Assembly: GCA_964612425.1 (NCBI GenBank)
Contig: CAZTDX010000038.1
Location: 1-34,366, forward strand
DNA length: 34,366 nucleotides
DNA from: CAUJGP01 sp964612425
GTDB lineage: Bacteria > Bdellovibrionota > Bdellovibrionia > Bdellovibrionales > Bdellovibrionaceae
Direction of reading: 5' to 3'
Positions 16,145-23,858 of the stretch are shown here, piece after piece. The first letter of the stretch is position 1. Each line of letters begins with the position of its first letter. The position numbers and the translations under genes were made by a program. A model generated the notes under the pieces. That model had not been told where the DNA came from and made no database searches. It saw only the letters and a list, made by a program, of their open reading frames with translations.

Positions 16145-17533
16145 CTATAGAGCACTGCCGGGATAAACTCTGCCCTCTGGGAGAGGATCTTCCCAGTCTG
16201 CGAAGTCGGCTTTGTCGTAATCATCACTTCCACTTCCGGGAAAATCTTCAGAGCCACTTTCATCATCTTCATCATTTACCGGTTCAGTCTTTTTTTCTAG
16301 ATTAGCATACGTATTCCACTCTCGAATTTGCAGCTGAATACGCGCATACACTTCACGATTAGCATCGGCACAAATAACTGTAAAATACCTTGGGTCGTGA
16401 AAGCTTAAATCAACACGCCCAAATGATTCCGAACCGCCCGTATACCCACCATAAAGTAATGTACTACTGGATGTTAAAATATTAAATGCTGGTGGTTCAG
16501 TTTTGAAATAATTGGCTAAGTAACGTGAACTATAAAAATCCTCAAGGATCCCTTTCATTTCAAACTTTCCAAATGCAGGATCTGCTGGTGATGTTTCAGC
16601 AAATGGACCAAGTTCACTCATTAATTCAATCGGATTTTGAAATGATTTTTTTTGCAAAAGTAAATTCGTAAAACCTTGTTCTTCTTTTCTCCAATAGTAT
16701 GCCGCTGGAAAGCCAGTATCAATATCAACTTTTTGAAGTGTTGTTGCTGGGCCAGAGAGGCAAGCACCTGGCTTCCCGCCCCAGTTAGCAGAGCTTCTGT
16801 TTATGGTTACTGTACTATCAGACGCCGTCGTTTTAGTAATGAGAGTATAATCGCCAGCGCAACAGTTAACGCCACCTCTTATGCCCGTGTAATCAAACTT
16901 ACAACGATAACCATTGGCCCCATCAGAGCTGGTCACAATAATATTAGTATTTGCTACTGGAGAAACTGAGCTAGGATCATTATAAAAACCAGATACAGAA
17001 TAAGTGCCTGCGATTTCATTAATCTCTTGATAGACAAAACGAGGTGGTATTGATTGCGCGACAGACCCATCAGTTATATAAGGTGACGTCAAATGTGGAG
17101 GTTCAAATCGCATAAAATACGGAGACATCGTGATCGCATAGGGACATTTGACGTGCTCTGGAACATTAAATTCCAACGTCATCCCAACATGCATCAGATC
17201 CAACTCTGCGGTTTCGGTAATACATTTTATATCTCTATCGGCTGGATTGGTTGCATCTAAATCAACTTTACATTGATCAGGCCACGAGCCCGACGTAACA
17301 GCTTTATGAGTAATTCTTAATGCTCCATGAACACCTTTGTGATGAAGCCATAAATAACTTTTATCTGGAGGCACATCGTTGGTTCCGTTATCTGTTGTTG
17401 AGGGAGCGTCATTGCTATCACCACTGGACTGAGATTTAGAACAAGCCGTTAAAGTTAAAAAGCATACAATGACTACGTTTATAAATATCTTTAGTTTATC
17501 TTCTGCAAAGGCTTTGTTTTTAATCATAAGCAT
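16145..17533 (-). CDS. Cysteine-containing lipoprotein of unknown function
   Basis: The 462-residue product has a long N-region, a hydrophobic core and the lipobox LTAC with Cys31, then a Ser/Asp/Asn-rich tether. The body has paired cysteines (DQCKVD, DIKCITE, VKCPYAI, YRCKFDY, VNCCAGDY, GACLSG), suggesting disulfides in the periplasm or on the surface. The last 45 residues are strongly acidic with DEDDES and SGSDDYDKAD. The start at 17533 has GGAG about 10 nt upstream; an ATG two codons later is possible. I recognise no family. It is convergent with the acyltransferase gene, with a 23-nt gap and no visible terminator. Confidence 0.75.
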   Translation of the reverse strand: MLMIKNKAFAEDKLKIFINVVIVCFLTLTACSKSQSSGDSNDAPSTTDNGTNDVPPDKSYLWLHHKGVHGALRITHKAVTSGSWPDQCKVDLDATNPADRDIKCITETAELDLMHVGMTLEFNVPEHVKCPYAITMSPYFMRFEPPHLTSPYITDGSVAQSIPPRFVYQEINEIAGTYSVSGFYNDPSSVSPVANTNIIVTSSDGANGYRCKFDYTGIRGGVNCCAGDYTLITKTTASDSTVTINRSSANWGGKPGACLSGPATTLQKVDIDTGFPAAYYWRKEEQGFTNLLLQKKSFQNPIELMSELGPFAETSPADPAFGKFEMKGILEDFYSSRYLANYFKTEPPAFNILTSSSTLLYGGYTGGSESFGRVDLSFHDPRYFTVICADANREVYARIQLQIREWNTYANLEKKTEPVNDEDDESGSEDFPGSGSDDYDKADFADWEDPLPEGRVYPGSAL

Positions 17534-17566
17534 TGTCTCTTACTCCAAATTACATCATTATAAATG

Positions 17567-17586
17567 GGCTAGACCAGAATCTAGCC
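17567..17586. repeat. 7-bp perfect inverted repeat between divergent lipoprotein genes
   Basis: GGCTAGA (17567-17573), loop CCAGAA, TCTAGCC (17580-17586). No U-tract follows on either strand. It sits in the shared upstream region of two divergent genes, so an operator is as likely as an RNA hairpin. Confidence 0.35.
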
Positions 17587-17597
17587 TGAATAATTAG

Positions 17598-17620
17598 ACT
17601 ACCACCAACTCCTCGGTAGT
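17598..17620 (+). terminator. Short terminator-like hairpin in the leader of the gene at 17635
   Basis: ACTACC (17598-17603) pairs with GGTAGT (17615-17620) and is followed by TTTATCTT. It ends 14 nt before the ATG at 17635. It may be an attenuator in that gene's leader, or chance; the stem is only 6 bp. Confidence 0.3.
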
Positions 17621-17634
17621 TTTATCTTATAGAT

Positions 17635-18537
17635 ATGCAAAAATCTGCACAAATGATTTTAAGTCTAGTCTTTATTTCAATTCTGCTTATTCAATGCGGA
17701 GAAAATATTTTTGAGCCTCTCTCTCCTAAAGATACAGATCAAGCGTATCTTTATGCAGCTAGAAAAAAAATTGATCGCGGTGAATATATCGATGCCATTG
17801 ATGATCTTTCTCAAATCAGCACCGACTATGCTTCTCAAAACAACGTTCGAGTCACTTTTGCCAGTGCCTATGCTGGAGCTTGTGGGATGGAGTTTATACC
17901 TTTCTTTAATTCTATTTCTCAAGCCAACATTTCACCTCCAAATACCCTTTTTAAATATTTAAGAAGTTCATTTACTGATAAGGCTACTGCTCCAAATTAC
18001 TGTGTTTTATCAGAGGCCAAACTAAAAGAAATTGGCAGCACAGAGGCATTACGATTGGCGGCCATGAACGGCAGCAAAGAAGTAAATATGCTCATGGCCA
18101 TTCTTTCAATGGCAAAAATCGGATCAATACTAAGAACAAAGTCTGATATTGATGGCGTGAATTCTTTAGGAGATGGCACGACTGATGCTACTTTCGATTC
18201 TTGCACCAATAACGATGCAAATTTAACTGACGATGACGTTCTAGAAGTGGCTACAGGCTTTGGTTTACTATTAGAAAATTTAACTTCAATATTGGGTGCT
18301 GGAAGCCAAACAGAAACTATTTTAAATGGTCTTAAAGTTATTATCAATGGTGATGGCAATCTTATTCCTGGAATCTGCCATCCTCCGAATGGCTCAAGTT
18401 GCTTGTTATTAGATAAAAATAATTTGGACCCAGTAGACGTACCCACAATTGTAAACATTTACAGAGATTTACTAAAATCAGAATCAGCAGGAATTGAGTC
18501 CTGTAATAACCCTGACGTGACTCAGTGTTGCCCATGA
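17635..18537 (+). CDS. Putative lipoprotein, helical repeat-like
   Basis: The 300-residue product has a hydrophobic N-terminus ending ILLIQC, so Cys21 is a likely lipidation site, although Gln at -1 is unusual. The body is mostly helical with TPR-like beginnings (QAYLYAARKKIDRGEYIDAI) and ends in a cysteine-rich tail (CNNPDVTQCCP). No clear ribosome site precedes the ATG. Its stop overlaps the start of the outer-membrane barrel gene as ATGA, so the two products are probably made together and may act together, for example lipoprotein and barrel partner. Function unknown. Confidence 0.75.
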   Translation: MQKSAQMILSLVFISILLIQCGENIFEPLSPKDTDQAYLYAARKKIDRGEYIDAIDDLSQISTDYASQNNVRVTFASAYAGACGMEFIPFFNSISQANISPPNTLFKYLRSSFTDKATAPNYCVLSEAKLKEIGSTEALRLAAMNGSKEVNMLMAILSMAKIGSILRTKSDIDGVNSLGDGTTDATFDSCTNNDANLTDDDVLEVATGFGLLLENLTSILGAGSQTETILNGLKVIINGDGNLIPGICHPPNGSSCLLLDKNNLDPVDVPTIVNIYRDLLKSESAGIESCNNPDVTQCCP

Positions 18538-19652
18538 CGAAATTTGTTATTGCAACTTTATTTTTTATTCCATGGTTTGAGGTTAATGCTGCCGAATTAT
18601 TTGAATATGGCCAATCAATTCGTGCTCTCGGAATGGGTAACGCTTACACGGCAGTAGTGAGTGATGGCGACGCCCTTTTTTACAATCCTGCAGCACTTGG
18701 CAGAGTTAAAGGAATTAATCTAACTCTCTTTAATTTAGGTCTCGGAATTAATGGTGAAAACGCTTATAATTCCGTACAATCCATCCAAAATTCCAACGCC
18801 GCTGGTATTGATCGATTCGCTGATTTTTTTGGTCAGCGTATTTGGCTCGGCCTTGGTGGAAGAATGAATTTGAGTATGCCCAACTTTGGAATTGCGATGT
18901 ACGATTCAGGTCACTTTGGTTTTGAATTAAAAGACCCAATTCTACCTTATTTTAATGTCGATTATCTCAATGATTATGGTTTAGTTGTCGGTGGCGCTTT
19001 TGCCGTTGGACCCACAGCACATGTCGGATTTACCGCTAAAAAAATCACACGCACTGGGGCTCAAGATCAAATTGGAGTATCAAGTTTTCTCGATGGTCAA
19101 ACAGACCAAATTCAGTCGAATTTAAATCGTCGAGGCAATGGCTATGGAGCTGACTTAGGATTTGTCTGGGAAATTCCAGCACCCTTCAACCCAGTGGTTT
19201 CTGGCGTTTGGAAAGATGCCGGCACAACCACTTTTCTAAAAGAAACTGGTGTATCAAAACCTCCACGCATTCTTGATGAACGAATTATTGGAGTCTCTGC
19301 TGGGTTTGATTTAACAGTTTTTGGAATGGTCGCCGCCATTGATTATAAGCACATCAATTCACTCGGTGAAAATGTTGGAAAAAAGATCCACATGGGATTA
19401 GAGCTTGATCTTCCACTCATCGATATTCGTGGCGGTTTTAGCCAAGGATATTACTCGTTGGGGGCCTCTGTTGATTTATTTTTATTTCAATTGGATTTTG
19501 CCTATTATGGAGTAGAACTCGGTGAGTATCCAGGTCAAGATCAAGACCGACGATTTCAGATTGCCTTAACCACTGAACTCGGCTTTGACCCTAGTTTTAA
19601 ATTTATGGACTTCAATAAAGTCAAAGGTCGAAAGCTTAAGCAGCGCCGTTAA
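18534..19652 (+). CDS. Outer-membrane beta-barrel protein (PorV/FadL-like)
   Basis: I choose the ATG at 18534, which overlaps the previous stop as ATGA, over a GTG at 18525. It gives a clean signal peptide (MTKFVIATLFFIPWFEVNA, cut before AELF). The mature protein starts with SIRALGMGNAYTAVVSDGDALFYNPAALG, in which the short motif RALGMGNAYTA...NPAAL is shared by PorV, UPF0164, TraF and FadL-type barrels. Amphipathic strands continue to the end. About 372 residues. The closing region (FQIALTTELGFDPSFKFMDF) is followed by a basic tail (KVKGRKLKQRR), which is unusual for a barrel C-terminus. Which of these families is correct cannot be decided by eye. It may transport hydrophobic compounds or help secretion. 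Confidence 0.78.
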   Translation: MTKFVIATLFFIPWFEVNAAELFEYGQSIRALGMGNAYTAVVSDGDALFYNPAALGRVKGINLTLFNLGLGINGENAYNSVQSIQNSNAAGIDRFADFFGQRIWLGLGGRMNLSMPNFGIAMYDSGHFGFELKDPILPYFNVDYLNDYGLVVGGAFAVGPTAHVGFTAKKITRTGAQDQIGVSSFLDGQTDQIQSNLNRRGNGYGADLGFVWEIPAPFNPVVSGVWKDAGTTTFLKETGVSKPPRILDERIIGVSAGFDLTVFGMVAAIDYKHINSLGENVGKKIHMGLELDLPLIDIRGGFSQGYYSLGASVDLFLFQLDFAYYGVELGEYPGQDQDRRFQIALTTELGFDPSFKFMDFNKVKGRKLKQRR

Positions 19653-19776
19653 AACGCACCATGCTGTAATTTTATCGAATCTACATCCTTCACTTTACGT
19701 AGTTCATTTGCTCAAGTAAAACATTTGAATGATTAAGCATTAATTCTGCGTAAATTTTTAATTAAAATGGACCTCT

Positions 19777-20160
19777 ATGAAATGTAAATTAACTTTCAAA
19801 AATAATTCAGGAACACAGTCCCTTACTGGTTATGCTCAAGAAGTGAATGGAAAACTGTGGACCCATTTTAGAGGTCAAACAATTGTAACAGAAACAAAAA
19901 AAACAAGTAAACGTCGAAAATCTTCAGAGGGAAAATCCTCTGCCCTACAAATTCATGCTCCAATGCCAGGAAAAATTACCAAACTTCTTGTCGCCGAAAA
20001 CCAATCCCTCGATGTTGGTCAGTCTGTTGTAGTTATGGAAGCCATGAAAATGGAGTACACCCTTAAGTGCGAAGCAACTACGAAAGTTGAGAAAATTTTG
20101 GTCCAAGTGGGCGATCAAGTTCAACTAGGCCAACTTTTAGTATCACTTGCTGAAAGTTAA
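19777..20160 (+). CDS. Free-standing biotin carboxyl carrier protein
   Basis: The 127-residue product has a C-terminal biotinyl/lipoyl domain from about residue 58 (HAPMPGKITKLLVAENQSLD) with the biotin site EAMKM at 88-92, Lys91. The first 50 residues form a short beta-rich piece and a basic linker (KKTSKRRKSS). This looks like the tail of an acyl-CoA carboxylase alpha chain (methylcrotonyl- or propionyl-CoA type) encoded as its own gene. HMG-CoA lyase follows 24 nt later, which favours methylcrotonyl-CoA carboxylase in leucine breakdown. The biotin carboxylase and carboxyltransferase genes are not in the window. Confidence 0.87.
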   Translation: MKCKLTFKNNSGTQSLTGYAQEVNGKLWTHFRGQTIVTETKKTSKRRKSSEGKSSALQIHAPMPGKITKLLVAENQSLDVGQSVVVMEAMKMEYTLKCEATTKVEKILVQVGDQVQLGQLLVSLAES

Positions 20161-20184
20161 TACTTGATTGATGATGGAGTTATG

Positions 20185-21135
20185 ATGAATCAGGTTCGCA
20201 TCTTCGAAGTTGGACTCCGTGACGGGCTTCAAAATGAAAAGCAAAATCTATCCATTGAAGTAAGACAAAACTTACTACAAAAACTTATTGAAGCAGGTCT
20301 TACTCACTTAGAAATTGGTTCTTTTGTAAGTCCTAAGTGGGTTCCTGCCATGGCCTGCTCAGAAGAACTTGTTGCACTCTCCCTAAAAAAACAATCGGAA
20401 AATAAACTTCCTCCAACTACTTTATTTTCTGTTCTTGTACCAAATGAAAAAGGTTTAGAAACAGCTTTACGTTTAGGAGTTCAAGAAATTGCTATTTTTG
20501 CATCATGCTCTGAAACATTTTCGCAGAAAAATACCAATTGTTCCATCGAAGAAAGTTTTCAGAGATTAGCTCCCGTGACCCAATTAGCACTCGCTCACAA
20601 AATAAAAGTTCGCGGTTACTTGAGTACCTGCTTTGGTTGTCCCTTTGAGGGGGCCGTGAGTATGAATAAAATCATCGAAAATGTTAACCGCATGAAAGAC
20701 CTTGGTGTTTATGAAGTTTCACTCGGTGACACCATTGGATTAGCGAGTGCTGGCGATGTTGAGGCCTTATTATCTCAACTCTTAAAATCACACCATCCGA
20801 ATTTTTTAGCGGGACACTTTCACGATACGCGCGGGCAAGCTCTTGTGAATATTTTAAAGGCCTATGAGCTTGGGCTAAGAGTCTTTGACTCAAGTATTGG
20901 TGGATTGGGTGGTTGCCCCTATGCTCCAGGTGCCACTGGAAATATTGCCACTGAAGATGTTGTTTACCTTTTTAATAGTCTTGGAGTTAAAACAGGAGTT
21001 GATTTGCAAAAACTCATTGAATCAAATCAATGGCTTTCGCAATTAATGGGGAAACCTCTCCCCTCTCGAGTTAGCATTGCTAGCCATTCAACACAATCTA
21101 ACAAACCGACATCGACTGGAAGCTGTTTTACATGA
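20185..21135 (+). CDS. mvaB: Hydroxymethylglutaryl-CoA lyase
   Basis: This enzyme splits HMG-CoA to acetoacetate and acetyl-CoA, the last step of leucine breakdown. The 316-residue product has FEVGLRDGLQNE at the start, the metal ligands in GHFHDTRGQA, and the active-site cysteine loop GGLGGCPYAPGATGN, which agrees with the HMG-CoA lyase signature. I chose the ATG at 20185 because GGAG lies 5 nt before it; a TTG at 20164 and an ATG at 20182 are poorer. The length is normal. The stop overlaps the next gene as ATGA. The tail ends GSCFT. Confidence 0.93.
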   Translation: MNQVRIFEVGLRDGLQNEKQNLSIEVRQNLLQKLIEAGLTHLEIGSFVSPKWVPAMACSEELVALSLKKQSENKLPPTTLFSVLVPNEKGLETALRLGVQEIAIFASCSETFSQKNTNCSIEESFQRLAPVTQLALAHKIKVRGYLSTCFGCPFEGAVSMNKIIENVNRMKDLGVYEVSLGDTIGLASAGDVEALLSQLLKSHHPNFLAGHFHDTRGQALVNILKAYELGLRVFDSSIGGLGGCPYAPGATGNIATEDVVYLFNSLGVKTGVDLQKLIESNQWLSQLMGKPLPSRVSIASHSTQSNKPTSTGSCFT

Positions 21136-22697
21136 TCTTTAATAAACTAAAAAAGTTTAAACCATCGAGTCAATCACTCATGACTTTTTTAATTTTACTT
21201 TTGGTCGTTGATCTTATTTTATTAGTTTTTCTTAATCGCAAACCAATTTGCATCGAAAGTTCTCTCGTTGACCATATAGAATGGATCTCCGACGATTCAA
21301 AAAAGGCAACCATTTACAAATGTGATCTTCAAAAATCAGCAATAAATACAGAGTCTATTATCGAAAAAAGAGAAGATCTTCAAAAGCGAATTAACGTTCT
21401 TGAGAATTTACTTAAAACAAATTTTACTCCAAAGCGACCAATAAAAATTTTAATTCATGATTCTAAATCTGAACTGATCCAATCATCTTCAGATACTATC
21501 ATTATGGATGAGAACAATTTTTTTGTTAAAAACTTAGCTCTCGAAAGAGCTTACATCAAGTCGTGGCTACAGCAATTTCAAAAAATTAAAAGCCAGGGAC
21601 TAGGTCTCATGAGACTCGATATCCTCACACATTTTCTTTTGTGGAACTTAGGGGTGAATAATCACTATGAACCTTCGTGGCAAAACATACTTAGTCATTG
21701 GCCACAGACTGCAACCACTTGGAGTGGCTACTGTCAATCCCCAATCAAAGATGATATTTATAATTCCTTATGTATTAATCCAACCATCTCGCAAAAGGAT
21801 GAACTCTTTATTCCTCTTTCTACCTCATTTTGGCTTTCGCAAAAATTATGGCACGCCTTTCAGCTTTTGCCATTGAGCGATCAAATTCAATTTTTTAAAT
21901 CTATCGGCCAATTTGTAGAAATTCTCTCCGAATCGGATTCCCTTGATATTAATGAAATGACTTTAAGAGAGCTTCAAGAGTTTATAAAATCCGAAGTTCA
22001 AACTTGGAAACAGTATCTAATAAAATTCGGCTTTCGTGATTGGGCAAATAATTTTGAAATCAAAGTAAACCTCGACTTAGAATCTAATTCAAGAAACCTC
22101 GGTCGAGCGGACTTATTAATTAAAAAATCTGGCTCATGGACATTAAAAGAATTAAATCAGTACCAGCGGCTCAGCTTTGATGAGTTAAGTTACCGAATTT
22201 TGGCTCTCAATCAAGAAGGCTTGTGGGGACTTCCCTGGCTGGCTCCAATAAAACCTTCGGCGCTACCCTCAGTTAAATCAACAAGCTTTATTTGGATAAC
22301 TTGTGAATGGCCTTCTGTTTTAGACTTGCTGGATACACAAGAGCATGCCGACAAAGTATTAATTGTTAATCAATGTGAGGAAAGTAAAGAACCACTTATT
22401 TTTTCAGGTCTTTTACACCGTGGCTTGCAATTTTTTTCTCTTGATAATCGGGACGTAAACTTTGTTCAAATTAACCTTGAAGCGCTTCGGTACTTACTTA
22501 AAAAAGATGGGGACTTAAAGGAAAAGCGTTTAGGTGCCTTTCAACAAGTTGAAGGCCGAACTCATTACTTGGCCTCTAAAGCTAATTGGTCCAGCGCTCT
22601 TTGGAACCCTCAGTATAGAGCTTACGAAGTTCAGGCCTCTATTGATGTTGTTGAATGGTTTAAACTGCCAGATAATACCTGGCCCGATTTTAATTAG
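21132..22697 (+). CDS. Single-pass membrane-anchored protein of unknown function
   Basis: The 521-residue product has one N-terminal membrane helix at about residues 16-35 (LMTFLILLLVVDLILLVFLN) and no lipobox, so most of it should lie in the periplasm. The rest is mixed helix and strand with many Trp residues (for example WLQQFQK, HYEPSWQNILSHWPQ, GLWGLPWLAPIKP). No catalytic motif was recognised. The start overlaps the mvaB stop as ATGA, so it is translated with mvaB, although a metabolic role is not evident. I do not recognise a family. Confidence 0.72.
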   Translation: MIFNKLKKFKPSSQSLMTFLILLLVVDLILLVFLNRKPICIESSLVDHIEWISDDSKKATIYKCDLQKSAINTESIIEKREDLQKRINVLENLLKTNFTPKRPIKILIHDSKSELIQSSSDTIIMDENNFFVKNLALERAYIKSWLQQFQKIKSQGLGLMRLDILTHFLLWNLGVNNHYEPSWQNILSHWPQTATTWSGYCQSPIKDDIYNSLCINPTISQKDELFIPLSTSFWLSQKLWHAFQLLPLSDQIQFFKSIGQFVEILSESDSLDINEMTLRELQEFIKSEVQTWKQYLIKFGFRDWANNFEIKVNLDLESNSRNLGRADLLIKKSGSWTLKELNQYQRLSFDELSYRILALNQEGLWGLPWLAPIKPSALPSVKSTSFIWITCEWPSVLDLLDTQEHADKVLIVNQCEESKEPLIFSGLLHRGLQFFSLDNRDVNFVQINLEALRYLLKKDGDLKEKRLGAFQQVEGRTHYLASKANWSSALWNPQYRAYEVQASIDVVEWFKLPDNTWPDFN

Positions 22698-22760
22698 ATT
22701 TTACTGCCTCTAGCACGATTTCGCTTGGACCAATAAAAATTAAAATGTTAAAGTAAAATT

Positions 22761-23087
22761 ATGGATCGAGCTTCACTAAAAAAAGTTGTACCTGAAATTG
22801 TTAGACGACTCATCGCAGAAGATGGCGTAGATAAATTAATTTTATTCGGCTCAGTGGCTACCGGAAACTATGGCCCCAATTCAGATATAGATTTACTCGT
22901 AATTAAAGACCATGTGACTAATAAATATAAAGATACAATCTATCTACGCTCTTTACTTAAGGGATTAAAAATTCCGATTGATCTTTTGGTTATCAGTCAT
23001 GATGATTTTGATCTCAAGTTGAAGTCACAATCAAATATTTATTTTTGGGCTAATCGGTCTGGTAAGGTCATTTATGATAGCATCTGA
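22761..23087 (+). CDS. MntA-type minimal nucleotidyltransferase
   Basis: The 108-residue product has the polymerase-beta nucleotidyltransferase motif GSVATGNYGPNSDIDLLV, with Asp42 and Asp44 as metal ligands and a third Asp in PIDLLV (Asp73). Together with the following HEPN gene it forms the widespread minimal NTase/HEPN pair, some of which are toxin-antitoxin systems in which the NTase adds nucleotides to the HEPN partner. The two genes overlap by 14 nt. All three acidic residues are kept, so it is probably active. Confidence 0.87.
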   Translation: MDRASLKKVVPEIVRRLIAEDGVDKLILFGSVATGNYGPNSDIDLLVIKDHVTNKYKDTIYLRSLLKGLKIPIDLLVISHDDFDLKLKSQSNIYFWANRSGKVIYDSI

Positions 23088-23457
23088 TGCGAAAATTTAC
23101 TTAAAAAAAGCTCACGAAGATCTCGTTGTCATTATCAAACTCGAAGCGGATAAAGATGTAGCCGATGCGTCTTGGGGATTCCATGCTCATCAAACCGTAG
23201 AAAAGCTACTAAAATGTATCCTTTCTAAAAACAAAATTGAATTTTCTAAAACTCATGATTTAGTTTATCTTTATGAACTTCTACCTACAAATAGCATTCA
23301 TTTATTTCAATCTTTAGCGGATGATTATGAAAACTTAAATCCTTTTGCTGTTGCGCTTAGATACGATGATTTTTTTGATGACATTGCAATTGATAGATCA
23401 ACTCTATTAAAAAAGATAAAGTCTTTATTTGAATTGATCGATAAGGAACTAAACTAA
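23074..23457 (+). CDS. HEPN-domain partner of the nucleotidyltransferase
   Basis: The 127-residue helical product fits the HEPN family (PF05168 type): KKAHEDLVVIIKL, WGFHAHQTVEKLLKCIL, THDLVYLYELL and the late motif ALRYDDFF. The R-x(4-6)-H motif of HEPN ribonucleases is not seen: after Arg96 there is no His in reach. It may therefore be a non-nuclease HEPN protein, as in many NTase/HEPN pairs of unclear role. AAGG lies 6 nt before the ATG, inside the NTase gene. Whether the pair is a toxin-antitoxin system is open. Confidence 0.82.
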   Translation: MIASDAKIYLKKAHEDLVVIIKLEADKDVADASWGFHAHQTVEKLLKCILSKNKIEFSKTHDLVYLYELLPTNSIHLFQSLADDYENLNPFAVALRYDDFFDDIAIDRSTLLKKIKSLFELIDKELN

Positions 23458-23459
23458 AT

Positions 23460-23485
23460 CCCCCATCACACATAAACGATGGAGG
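23460..23485. terminator. Bidirectional hairpin between the HEPN and histone genes
   Basis: CCCCCATC (23460-23467) pairs with GATGGAGG (23478-23485) with one mismatch and a 10-nt loop. ATTTT follows on the plus strand a few bases later and ATTTAGTTT on the minus strand. It starts 2 nt after the HEPN stop and 45 nt beyond the histone stop, between convergent genes, as expected of a shared terminator. Confidence 0.5.
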
Positions 23486-23529
23486 ATCGGATTTTAAAGT
23501 TCAGAAATGCTATTTTCATTAAATTTTAC

Positions 23530-23724
23530 TTATAAATGATCAATAACGATATCGCGAGCCATAACGGTTTTTCTACCGTCAGCTTTGGCTGATTCAATGC
23601 CACGAATACAAAGTTGCTCAATGGCTTTGCTTAAAACATCAACCGTCTCTGCCGATGTATTCATGGTACTTTTTTCTTTTATGAACTTTTTAACTTTGCT
23701 TGTTACAACCAATACTTCAGACAT
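23530..23724 (-). CDS. Bacterial histone (HBb/Bd0055 type)
   Basis: The 64-residue product is one histone fold: helix 1 at about residues 6-17, a long helix 2 at about 23-49, and a short helix 3 at about 55-63. The loop before helix 3 reads DGRKTVMARDI, matching the archaeal histone pattern GRKTVxxxDI. It resembles the Bdellovibrio histone Bd0055 (HBb), an abundant DNA-binding chromatin protein that works as a dimer. Helix 1 has the basic cluster KVKKFIKEK. GGGAGG lies 4 nt before the ATG, a very strong ribosome site that suits high expression. It has its own leader and is not in an operon. Confidence 0.92.
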   Translation of the reverse strand: MSEVLVVTSKVKKFIKEKSTMNTSAETVDVLSKAIEQLCIRGIESAKADGRKTVMARDIVIDHL

Positions 23725-23766
23725 TCATCCTCCCATGGATAACATTTTGAAACTGCGTATCCGTAA

Positions 23767-23796
23767 ATTGAAATACAAAGCTCCCTTATTTTCAAT
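23767..23796. promoter_or_regulatory. 7-bp inverted repeat upstream of the histone gene
   Basis: ATTGAAA (23767-23773) and TTTCAAT (23790-23796), 16 nt apart, lie 43 bases upstream of the histone ATG. They overlap the place where a promoter is expected. A dimeric repressor site is possible, but chance cannot be excluded in AT-rich DNA. Confidence 0.28.
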
Positions 23797-23858
23797 ATAA
23801 GATTTCACTAGATAGCAAAATTTATTCATAATTTCTGAAAAAAACGGGTTTTTAGCTC

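Noticed and set aside
18525..18533. GTG start nine bases before the outer-membrane barrel ATG
   Set aside because: The ATG at 18534 overlaps the previous stop as ATGA and gives a cleaner signal peptide.
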